From the NCBI RefSeq assembly GCF_010091925.1, contig NZ_WVID01000008.1, forward strand, positions 186,001 through 250,000: a stretch of DNA of 64,000 nucleotides. The letters run 5' to 3'. Position numbers and translations under genes: made by a program. Shown here one piece after another: positions 57,342-64,000 of this stretch; within the stretch, counting starts at the first letter, position 1; the number at the start of each line of letters is the position of its first letter. This DNA is from Nostoc sp. B(2019) (GTDB lineage: Bacteria > Cyanobacteriota > Cyanobacteriia > Cyanobacteriales > Nostocaceae). Under the pieces are notes generated by a model. That model was not told where the DNA came from and made no database searches. It was given only the letters and a program-made list of their open reading frames with translations.

Positions 57342-57587
57342 GCATAACGGCCTGCGCCTCACCGGACGGGAAAAATGTTTGCATCACAACAATAGTGTAA
57401 ATCTCCGTTCCGAGTGCAGGCGCTTGTTAGAGGATGTCTGAAAAGTTTTGGCAAGGTATATTTTGTCATTCTGAACGTAACGAAGTGGAGTGAAGAATCC
57501 CGATTTCCCGTTAAATCGTGAGATGCTTCACTTCGCTGGCGCTACGTTCAGCATGACATTTTTGACTTCTCAGACATCCTCTTAGGC
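57342..57587. other. attC-like recombination site, split by a MITE
   Basis: The minus strand, read without the MITE at 57430-57581 and one TTA, is GCCTAAC-AAGCGCCTGCACTCGG-AACGG ... CCGTCCGGTGAGGCGCAGGC-CGTTATGC. The two ends are imperfect inverted repeats sharing blocks GCGCCT, CAC, CGG and ACGG. The outer cores GCCTAAC and GTTATGC fit RYYYAAC and, with one mismatch, GTTRRRY. The inner spacer is about 30 bp. Size and layout are those of integron attC sites. No integrase is present in the window. Confidence 0.5.
57430..57581. mobile_element. 152-bp MITE
   Basis: The ends GAGGATGTCTGAAAAGT and ACTTCTCAGACATCCTC are inverted repeats with one mismatch in 17. A second inner pair occurs (GTCATTCTGAACG against CGTTCAGCATGAC). 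TTA flanks both sides (57427-57429 and 57582-57584). There is no coding capacity. Confidence 0.8.
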
Positions 57588-57627
57588 TTGGCAGAGACTA
57601 CACCAGTGCCCAAGAATTTGTAGGTTA

Positions 57628-58728
57628 TTAATCCGCATCTTCTAATCCTAGACCATTCTCTAAAGTAGTATTATTTGATTTCATGCAAAATAGACTTAGA
57701 AAAATTAATAGAAGAGAAAAATAATGCGGAATTTTCCTAATTATGTGAAATAATTTATGCTGACTTGATACATTTATCCTTTCATTCTCTGCAATATGTA
57801 AAATGCAATTATCCAGTTTTTGAAAAAAATACGGATTTTCAACATCAAGAGTTGTCGGCAAATCGTTTTTAATAGTTTTATTAAGTTTCTTTATTACGAG
57901 AATACTGTATTCGCGAGCATCTAAACCAAGCAACATATAGAATTCACTATGATGTTTATACTTTAAGTACATCATACTGAAGCTCAATAGCAAAAAGAAC
58001 TTGCAGGATAATCTTGCCTTTAAACCATTAGAAAGCTGTGATTGTGATTTTATGATTGCCCCGAAAAAGTCTCCATGCCTATTCTCATCTTCACTCCATG
58101 CCTTATAAAATTTAAAAAGAGGATAGATAGAGTATTCAGGGAAGGCTTCTAAATGCTCGAAAACTGTTATGTAATAACAACTAGAAATTCTCTCAGATAA
58201 ATAAGTAGTATAAATAAACCACGAAAATGGTAGGAAAGTATACTTTCTTCTTCCTTTTTTCAGGAAGTCTAAACAAGGTTTGATATGAAAATCGAGGAAA
58301 GCCTGATTCAGAAAACCAGCATGACGGGCTTCGTCTCTAGACATCAAGGAAAATCCGTCTGAAAGAATGCTGTTTGTCTCCTTAAGTTGATGGGATAGCT
58401 CTTTATATAATATGAAGCCAGAGTACTCAGAAGCACAAAATCTTTCTAGAAGCTCAATTATGAGGTTTCGGACTTCGCCTGGAATTTGATCCCAAGACTG
58501 ATTAAATTCTTCATTACGTATAAATTTATTTTTGCTATGATCGTTTTTTAATTCACCAATAACCGTATTAAATGCTTCCTGACACACTGAAGTTTCAATT
58601 TTGGACATTTTCCTAAGATTAGTTGTATAAAATCTTGGGAAAATGGAAGTTTCTTTCGCTAGAACCTTAGTGATAGGATCTGAAGCTTCAAAGTTAACCG
58701 TATTTATTTTCTTTGAAAGGTCTTTCAT
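57628..58728 (-). CDS. Divergent AcsF-like diiron protein
   Basis: A 366-residue protein similar to AcsF/ChlA, the oxygen-dependent Mg-protoporphyrin monomethyl ester cyclase. The shared text is FIRNEEFNQSWDQIPGEV, SEYSGFILYKEL, LMSRDEARHAGFLNQAFLDF and the second EDENRHGDFF. The ligand set (Glu in EEF, Glu in SEY, E-x-x-H in DEARH, Glu in HLEAFPEY, E-x-x-H in DENRH) is complete. The C-terminal 100 residues are unlike AcsF and end in a hydrophobic span (HYFSLLLIFLSLFCM). It is AT-rich and stands next to foreign-looking DNA. It may be a specialised paralog with a different substrate. Confidence 0.8.
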   Translation of the reverse strand: MKDLSKKINTVNFEASDPITKVLAKETSIFPRFYTTNLRKMSKIETSVCQEAFNTVIGELKNDHSKNKFIRNEEFNQSWDQIPGEVRNLIIELLERFCASEYSGFILYKELSHQLKETNSILSDGFSLMSRDEARHAGFLNQAFLDFHIKPCLDFLKKGRRKYTFLPFSWFIYTTYLSERISSCYYITVFEHLEAFPEYSIYPLFKFYKAWSEDENRHGDFFGAIIKSQSQLSNGLKARLSCKFFLLLSFSMMYLKYKHHSEFYMLLGLDAREYSILVIKKLNKTIKNDLPTTLDVENPYFFQKLDNCILHIAENERINVSSQHKLFHIIRKIPHYFSLLLIFLSLFCMKSNNTTLENGLGLEDAD

Positions 58729-58972
58729 TTCAGCAAAAGATATATTTCTCTACATTCGATGATACATAATTTCCCTGATTGATTAAGAACTAACGATAAT
58801 TTTCAGCCTAACTATTTATTCTATGGAAACTTTCCATATAATCTTTTTCTTGATGACGATAAATAGAGCATTAGAGCTTCTTTCTCTCAGAATATACAGC
58901 AATTTTCTTGATAACACCCGTATTTGGCAGATTGTACAGCATTTTTCCGTATAACTACCCTTCACGGGAGGA

Positions 58973-59131
58973 TCATACGTAATTTTTCCGTATATCCGAA
59001 TGGCACGCTGTTTCTAGCTGCTGAATTTGCTGGTTTAAGGGAGGTTGAGCAATGTGCAGTCGTTCTGTGGCTCTACTGAAGTGCAGTTCCTCGGCTACAG
59101 CGATAAAGTAGCGCAGGTGTCGCAGTTCCAT
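58973..59131 (-). pseudogene. Truncated LysR-family regulator
   Basis: An ATG at 59131 opens 52 codons. The first 40 residues are a perfect LysR helix-turn-helix: [20 protein letters not shown], then [20 protein letters not shown]. The next residues ([12 protein letters not shown]) are not LysR and the frame stops at 58973. The effector-binding domain is missing, so this is a remnant cut at residue 40. Repeats of TTTTTCCGTATA text lie just beyond the break. Confidence 0.85.
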
Positions 59132-59436
59132 ATTTTTGATATTTTATAAGTCTCAATTTTGCATAAATATATATTGGACATCTAAAAAATACCTGCCTAT
59201 GATACTTATACATAGGTATTGGAGGTAGTTAGAGCTATGTCACAGAAGTATACTTTAGTAACTATATGCTCAATATTCAGGTTGTATCTAACCCTGGAAT
59301 TAGCAACAAATGCACGTTGTAAATACGAAATACAGAGAATTTGCAATACTGGCTGATACGCTATTATGTGTCGTCTTTTGAGAAAATCAGGTAATACAAT
59401 CGCAACACAAGCGATGATGGCAGGGAAGGAAAAAAG
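59132..59436. other. Gene-free stretch before ilvD
   Basis: 305 bp, AT-rich, with no frame of note. It should hold the ilvD promoter. No site was recognised with confidence. Confidence 0.4.
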
Positions 59437-61128
59437 ATGTCAGAGAATTTGAGAAGCCAAGTTGTGACGCAAGGAGTGCAGCGATCGCCTAATAGAGCAA
59501 TGCTGCGTGCAGTTGGTTTTAAAGATGAAGATTTCAATAAAGCCATTGTGGGTATTGCCAATGGTTACAGCACTATCACCCCCTGCAATATGGGGATCAA
59601 TAAATTGGCCCAAAGAGCAGAAGTTGCTGTTAAAAATGCCGGGGCGATGCCGCAAATTTTCGGCACAATTACCATCAGTGATGGTATTTCGATGGGAACT
59701 GAAGGGATGAAATATTCCCTAGTATCGCGGGAAGTAATTGCCGACTCGATTGAAACCGCCTGTACAGGACAAAGTATGGATGGTGTACTGGCGATTGGCG
59801 GTTGCGATAAGAATATGCCAGGGGCAATGCTGGCGATCGCGCGGATGAATATCCCTGCTATCTTTGTTTATGGTGGCACGATTAAACCCGGACACTACAA
59901 CGGACGTGATTTAACTGTTGTCAGTTCTTTTGAAGCTGTGGGTCAATACAGCGCTGGTAAAATTGACGAGAAAGAATTATTAGAAGTAGAAAGCCGTGCT
60001 TGTCCTGGTGCTGGTTCCTGCGGTGGAATGTTCACAGCTAACACCATGTCTTCAGCATTCGAGGCCCTGGGAATGAGTTTGCCTTATTCTTCTACAATGG
60101 CAGCAGAAGATGCTGAAAAAGCTGATAGTACTGAAAAATCGGCATTTGTTTTAGTCGAAGCCATTCGCAAGCAAATCTTACCCCGCCAAATTATTACTCG
60201 CCAATCTATAGAGAATGCCATTTCTGTAATTATGGCGGTGGGTGGTTCGACAAATGCTGTGTTGCATTTTCTCGCGATCGCTCGCGCCGCTAATGTAGAG
60301 TTAACTCTGGACGACTTTGAAACTATCCGCGCCCGTGTCCCCGTTTTGTGCGATTTAAAACCCAGTGGTAAGTATGTAGCTACTGATTTACATAAAGCTG
60401 GTGGTATTCCCCAAGTAATGAAAATGCTACTAGTGCATGACTTACTACACGGTGATTGCCTCACCATCAGCGGTCAAACAGTTGCAGAAGTATTGGCAGA
60501 TATACCAGCAGAACCATCTGCCAACCAAGATGTAATTCGTCCTTGGAATAACCCGATGTATTCCCAAGGACATTTAGCTATTCTGAGAGGTAATTTAGCA
60601 ACAGAAGGTGCTGTCGCCAAAATTACCGGGGTGAAAAAGCCAGTAATTACCGGGCCGGCACGCGTGTTTGAATCGGAAGAAGCCTCTTTAGCTGCTATTT
60701 TGGCGGGTAAAATTCAACCAGGTGATGTTCTCATCATCCGCTATGAAGGGCCCAAGGGTGGCCCAGGTATGCGGGAAATGCTGGCTCCTACCTCAGCAAT
60801 TATCGGTGCTGGGTTGGGTGATACGGTAGGATTAATTACCGACGGGCGCTTTTCTGGCGGTACTTATGGTATGGTAGTCGGTCACGTTGCCCCAGAAGCA
60901 GCAGTTGGGGGTGCGATCGCTCTTGTAGAAGAAGGCGATAGTATTACCATTGATGCAGCTGCACGCCTATTGCAGTTGAACGTATCTGAGTCAGAATTAG
61001 CTCGTCGTCGTGCCAATTGGCAAGCACCCGCACCGCGTTACAGTAAAGGTGTATTGGCAAAATATGCCAAGTTGGTATCTTCTAGCAGTCTCGGTGCAGT
61101 AACCGATTTAGACTTGTTTTTGAGTTAG
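59437..61128 (+). CDS. ilvD: Dihydroxy-acid dehydratase
   Basis: IlvD dehydrates dihydroxy-acids in the valine, isoleucine and leucine pathway. The 563-residue protein has the Fe-S cysteines in [31 protein letters not shown] and [16 protein letters not shown]. The late motif [20 protein letters not shown] holds the active-site Ser. GGAAAAAAG lies before the ATG. It shows a 2Fe-2S/4Fe-4S-type long form typical of bacteria and plants. No other ilv gene is nearby. Confidence 0.98.
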   Translation: MSENLRSQVVTQGVQRSPNRAMLRAVGFKDEDFNKAIVGIANGYSTITPCNMGINKLAQRAEVAVKNAGAMPQIFGTITISDGISMGTEGMKYSLVSREVIADSIETACTGQSMDGVLAIGGCDKNMPGAMLAIARMNIPAIFVYGGTIKPGHYNGRDLTVVSSFEAVGQYSAGKIDEKELLEVESRACPGAGSCGGMFTANTMSSAFEALGMSLPYSSTMAAEDAEKADSTEKSAFVLVEAIRKQILPRQIITRQSIENAISVIMAVGGSTNAVLHFLAIARAANVELTLDDFETIRARVPVLCDLKPSGKYVATDLHKAGGIPQVMKMLLVHDLLHGDCLTISGQTVAEVLADIPAEPSANQDVIRPWNNPMYSQGHLAILRGNLATEGAVAKITGVKKPVITGPARVFESEEASLAAILAGKIQPGDVLIIRYEGPKGGPGMREMLAPTSAIIGAGLGDTVGLITDGRFSGGTYGMVVGHVAPEAAVGGAIALVEEGDSITIDAAARLLQLNVSESELARRRANWQAPAPRYSKGVLAKYAKLVSSSSLGAVTDLDLFLS

Positions 61129-61351
61129 TTCAGCAGAGGTAATCTATCCTTGCAATCAGCTGTAGAGGTGCAATATTTTGCATCTCTACACAGGTTTGTA
61201 ATCGATATTTTTCTTCTTAAACTTGATAGTATCAAGCTTTCTCTATTGGCTTCTTCAGTTCAAAGTAATTGTCGAGAGGCGATCGCTACTGGGTAAAATG
61301 GAAACACCAAGTAGTTTTTGATCACGCGTCTACATAACAACTATTACTTTT

Positions 61352-61576
61352 ATGAGCCAATACTCGTTTCACGATGAAATCACTTTAGCCGAACAAGCAG
61401 AAGAATTGGGAAGAAAGGCACTGAATCTAGGACTAATTCCTTCTTTTGTTGTTCATCACTTCCCAGATAGCTGGCAATTCTATATCCCTAATGAAAAGAT
61501 TTCAGGTTCTTTGACACCAGAACAAGCGTATCTAAAATTGAAAAAATTAATTGAATCTTCTTCATCCAAAGCTTAG
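61352..61576 (+). CDS. Small conserved-looking hypothetical protein
   Basis: A 74-residue protein with an N-terminal helix (LAEQAEELGRKALNLGLIPS), a middle strand pattern (FVVHHFPDSWQFYIPN) and a helix with SLTPEQAYLKLKKLIESSSS. The pattern is that of a small folded domain. I do not recognise the family. It stands alone between ilvD and 61901. Confidence 0.6.
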   Translation: MSQYSFHDEITLAEQAEELGRKALNLGLIPSFVVHHFPDSWQFYIPNEKISGSLTPEQAYLKLKKLIESSSSKA

Positions 61577-61900
61577 ATGAAGCTGGCTATCCCTCCAGAT
61601 ATATGTAGATTGTCCTAAAGGGCATCCTCCATTTCTACCAACACAGTTGGCTTTGACGACAATCTTGCAAGCCTACACAGGAGCCTCGAAAGTAAAAATT
61701 TATCAAAATTTTACTTATACTACTGAGTTGGTTCCTATTTCTGTTTGGTTACTGACTCAGTGTTCTAGTAAGGCTTTCACCCTGAGCGTAAATTTCTGCA
61801 CAATTGCTACCAAAATGCCCAGGTGTGGAATGTGGGTTATAGATAGTACTCTAAGAATTACAAATCGCTTTTTTAGCTAAATTTTTTGAGGTAAGACTCC
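61577..61900. other. Gene-free stretch
   Basis: 324 bp. A plus-strand frame at 61647-61880 (MALTTILQAYTGASKVKIYQ and on) has no family pattern and is rejected. No promoter was recognised. Confidence 0.4.
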
Positions 61901-62107
61901 ATGACTATTTGGGTGAATGAGCAAATTGATCCATCTGGGATGATTCATGCCTGTATTGCCTGTTGTAATGAATCTCAAGCTAAAGATTGTCATGATTCCT
62001 TTCAGGAAAACTTGACTGAGATGCAAAAAGCAGCAGGGTGGGTAGCGCGATTGCGGACAGTCGATTCTTGGGATGAAGTTCCAGTGAATTCTTTAAAACT
62101 CAATTAG
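61901..62107 (+). CDS. Small hypothetical protein with a Cys cluster
   Basis: A 68-residue protein. The N-terminal half has three cysteines plus one more (HACIACCNESQAKDCHDSFQ), a spacing that could bind metal. The C-terminal half is helical (NLTEMQKAAGWVARLRTV). TTTTTTGAGGTAAG precedes the ATG with a usable GAGG. I do not recognise it. The frame is in good sense with RBS and ordered composition. Confidence 0.6.
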   Translation: MTIWVNEQIDPSGMIHACIACCNESQAKDCHDSFQENLTEMQKAAGWVARLRTVDSWDEVPVNSLKLN

Positions 62108-62518
62108 TTGCGTACTATCGAAACTCAGAAAAGAGCTTAACCTTTTTCTAGCAGACACGATTACTTTTATCTTTTCTGCTCATTTTTGAGCGGAACTCTA
62201 ACACGCTTTGCTTTAACAGACACCTATTTAGGACAGCTTATTTGAGAGTTATGCCATTTTGGCTTTGACCGCAAATTTGCTGAGATAGTGGTTATGTTTT
62301 GAGATTTTGAGCGCCGATATTTCAATAGCCATCGCAACAAATATCATCACAACAGATTAATAAAACATAAAAATCCGATTAAAATTCCCAAATTATTAAC
62401 AACTCCTTCAAATAAAAATAAACTATTTATAGAAATAAGATGATTTTTCTGAACTTTTAAGAGATATCATCGATACCGAGGATCAAATTAAAAAACTTGC
62501 AAAAACCGAATAAATTTA
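62108..62518. other. Gene-free stretch
   Basis: 411 bp, strongly AT-rich towards the right. No coding region or clear hairpin was seen. Confidence 0.35.
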
Positions 62519-63073
62519 GTGAACTATCCTAAAGTTTACGCTTCGGAGCAAGGCTGTCCCATTAATTTGGTTGGCAACATGGGACAAGCGGTTCAGATTT
62601 CAATTCATGCCCCTAGCCAGTATATCTGTGCCAACTGCGAACGGATATTACCAGATTGGAAAGAGCAACCATTTTTATGGGTAGTGATTGTCCTACAGCA
62701 ATCACGATATCAACTAGTGGAAAGTACAGCAGAGATAGAAACAGAAAAAGAACGCTTACGAGAAAAGTTTATGAGATTTGGCTGCGATTTAGTATTTAAT
62801 CTACGCGATCGCGGTTATTTAACAGACCTAATTGACCCCCGTACTGGCTATCCTTTAATGTCTCACCCTGGAGCAATTCCCCACAACGACACAGCAGTTA
62901 TCAAAGCTTTACTCAACTATCCAGTAATTAAAAACAAATGCTGTGTACTAGTGCATCCCAATTGGGGTACAGCAGTTTATCCCAGCATCTTGATATCAGA
63001 AGCTCCCCCAGTCCTCATCGAATGGGTCACTAAAGATATAGCACCTATGCATGGGTGGAAAGAGATTGGTTGA
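62519..63073 (+). CDS. MMADHC-like protein (methylmalonic aciduria and homocystinuria type D family)
   Basis: A 184-residue protein of the MMADHC family, known in humans for cobalamin trafficking. Seen text is HAPSQYICANCERILPDWKE, FMRFGCDLVFNLRDRGYLTD, IDPRTGYPLMSHPGAIPHND and KCCVLVHPNWGTAVYPSIL. Cyanobacterial homologues are annotated by family only. It starts with GTG at 62519. It lies 180 bp before the partial DUF3445 gene, on the same strand. Confidence 0.8.
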   Translation: MNYPKVYASEQGCPINLVGNMGQAVQISIHAPSQYICANCERILPDWKEQPFLWVVIVLQQSRYQLVESTAEIETEKERLREKFMRFGCDLVFNLRDRGYLTDLIDPRTGYPLMSHPGAIPHNDTAVIKALLNYPVIKNKCCVLVHPNWGTAVYPSILISEAPPVLIEWVTKDIAPMHGWKEIG

Positions 63074-63153
63074 TAGTCAAGGGTCAAGGGTCAAGAGTTA
63101 GAAGACAAGAGATAATATTTATTCTCCTTCTTGTCCTCCACTCAGAACTCATT

Positions 63154-63179
63154 ACTCAGCACGGGCTAAACGCCCCGCT
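63154..63179 (-). repeat. 26-bp dispersed repeat, copy 2
   Basis: Exact reverse complement of the copy at 54315-54340. It follows GTCAAGGGTCAAGGGTCAAG tandem heptamers (63076-63098), another dispersed text. Confidence 0.85.
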
Positions 63180-63254
63180 ACGCTAACAGCACTTTGTCCT
63201 CTACTCGTCATGTATGCTAAAAAATGGGTATGTTAAAGACGCATAGCAGCATCT

Positions 63255-64000
63255 ATGTCTCTAGAAAACTTACTCCAGGAAACTAGGACAATCGAAGCTT
63301 TTGACGGTGCGCCTTGCTATTTTCCGCTAATGAGCGGACGCTATGAAGTCAAGCCAGGGATGATGCCTTTTGGCTACTGTTTGAGCAATGGTGAGGCTGA
63401 TCAGCAGGTATTTCAAATTGATGATAATTTTAGTCACTATCGACAGGCTAAGCTGTTAGCCCGTGCAGAACGGTTGAGTAAGTACTACCAAACTTGCAAC
63501 TATTCTAAGGCTGTGGCAGGAGCGATCGCCCGTTTAATAATTAATCGCCTCACCCAAGAATACCCGAATCACTTTTACTGCCAAAAGTCAATAGCTAATA
63601 CTTGGATATTCCATAGTCAACTCACCAAAGAAACCCTCTACCTAGATGCAGACTGGGAGTTACAGCAAGTCCAAGGTAGCGCAGTTTTTCCACCTTATGC
63701 CTCTACCCTAGATGCTTTAGCAGCACAGATGCAGGAAGACTTAACGGTTATCTGCCGTGCTGCTGATGGTAGCAACTGGCTGAGTGCAGTTCATCTTTGC
63801 TATCCCAACCACTGGTCAGCCGAGGCAAAAATTGGCAAAGACTTTGCTACAATCCATGCACCTGTCGCAGGTATCGAAAAAATCAATCGCCGAGCAGATG
63901 CGATCGCTAATACGATGATTGATCACAAACCTATGGTGCGCTTTGCTTGGGGTTTGAGTACCGACACTCGTCTTAACCACCATCCTCAAGCGCCGTCTGG
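63255..64000 (+). CDS. Heme-dependent oxidative N-demethylase family (DUF3445), partial
   Basis: The frame from ATG 63255 is open to the window edge (248 residues). It opens MSLENLLQETRTIEAFDGAP and shows MPFGYCLSNGEADQQVFQID, LDADWELQQVQG, TVICRAADGSNWLSAVHLCY, PNHWSAEAKIGKDFATIHAP and VRFAWGLSTDTRLNHHPQAP. These match the HODM/DUF3445 family, in which a heme-binding protein oxidises dimethylamine-type substrates. The C-terminal domain is outside the window. Substrate in cyanobacteria is unknown. Confidence 0.85.
   Translation, partial: MSLENLLQETRTIEAFDGAPCYFPLMSGRYEVKPGMMPFGYCLSNGEADQQVFQIDDNFSHYRQAKLLARAERLSKYYQTCNYSKAVAGAIARLIINRLTQEYPNHFYCQKSIANTWIFHSQLTKETLYLDADWELQQVQGSAVFPPYASTLDALAAQMQEDLTVICRAADGSNWLSAVHLCYPNHWSAEAKIGKDFATIHAPVAGIEKINRRADAIANTMIDHKPMVRFAWGLSTDTRLNHHPQAPS

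Noticed and set aside
61647-61880. 77-codon frame between two small genes
   Set aside because: No RBS and random-looking sequence, so I do not support it.

Overview
The window is chromosomal DNA from a heterocyst-forming filamentous cyanobacterium, most like Nostoc. The evidence is hetR, a PatX-type RGSGR peptide gene, glnA with its inhibitor gene gifA under NtcA-type sites, apcF, CP12, chlP, and the frequent HIP1 octamer GCGATCGC. Gene calls rest on reading translated sequence and motifs. No database search was run.

Region 1 (1-7.7 kb, minus strand) is the end of a natural-product gene cluster. It encodes a fatty acyl-AMP ligase, a membrane desaturase, an acyl carrier protein, a CylC-type diiron halogenase-like protein and the N-terminal ketosynthase of a type I PKS that runs off the left edge. 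Upstream lies an AraC-type regulator whose receiver domain has Glu in place of the phospho-acceptor Asp. A 302-bp MITE lies between the desaturase and ACP genes and has replaced the last codons of the desaturase. Together these genes would activate a fatty acid, load it on the carrier protein, desaturate and halogenate it, and pass it to a PKS.

Region 2 (7.7-19.5 kb) holds about 1.7 kb without genes, then nurA-like and HAD genes, a divergent manganese ABC transporter (mntC / mntA-mntB), small hypothetical genes, a hydrolase, a DUF697-type GTPase, CP12 and tlyA. Region 3 (19.6-22.3 kb) is an AT-rich two-gene island: a Z1-domain ATPase and a small unrecognised partner, plausibly a compact defence module. 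Region 4 (22.5-25.2 kb) is apcF and the nitrogen pair glnA/gifA, each with a GTA-N8-TAC site.

Region 5 (25.4-43.4 kb) includes a methyltransferase, patX with a TCCGGA (DIF-type) promoter, an FAD oxidoreductase, a stand-alone subtilase-propeptide-like protein, an excisionase-HTH/PIN toxin-antitoxin pair, a zinc dehydrogenase, a PiT phosphate permease, and an EamA transporter with a large coiled-coil/repeat N-terminus. It ends with a 1.9-kb gene-poor leader, hetR, and rpsD with a TnpB-element relic just upstream. HetR and its likely diffusible inhibitor PatX are therefore about 13 kb apart.

Region 6 (43.4-56.4 kb) carries moaA, small stress or secreted proteins, a protein with five exact 19-residue repeats, uvrB, two Uma2 genes, an orphan Phd antitoxin with a dead toxin start, cysA, chlP, a pentapeptide-repeat protein and tenA. 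Region 7 (56.6-59.2 kb) looks acquired: a GC-rich glutathione S-transferase next to an attC-like site split by a MITE, a divergent AcsF-like diiron protein, and a truncated LysR gene. Region 8 (59.4-64 kb) has ilvD, small hypotheticals, an MMADHC-like protein and a partial DUF3445/HODM gene. I saw no rRNA, tRNA or CRISPR array.
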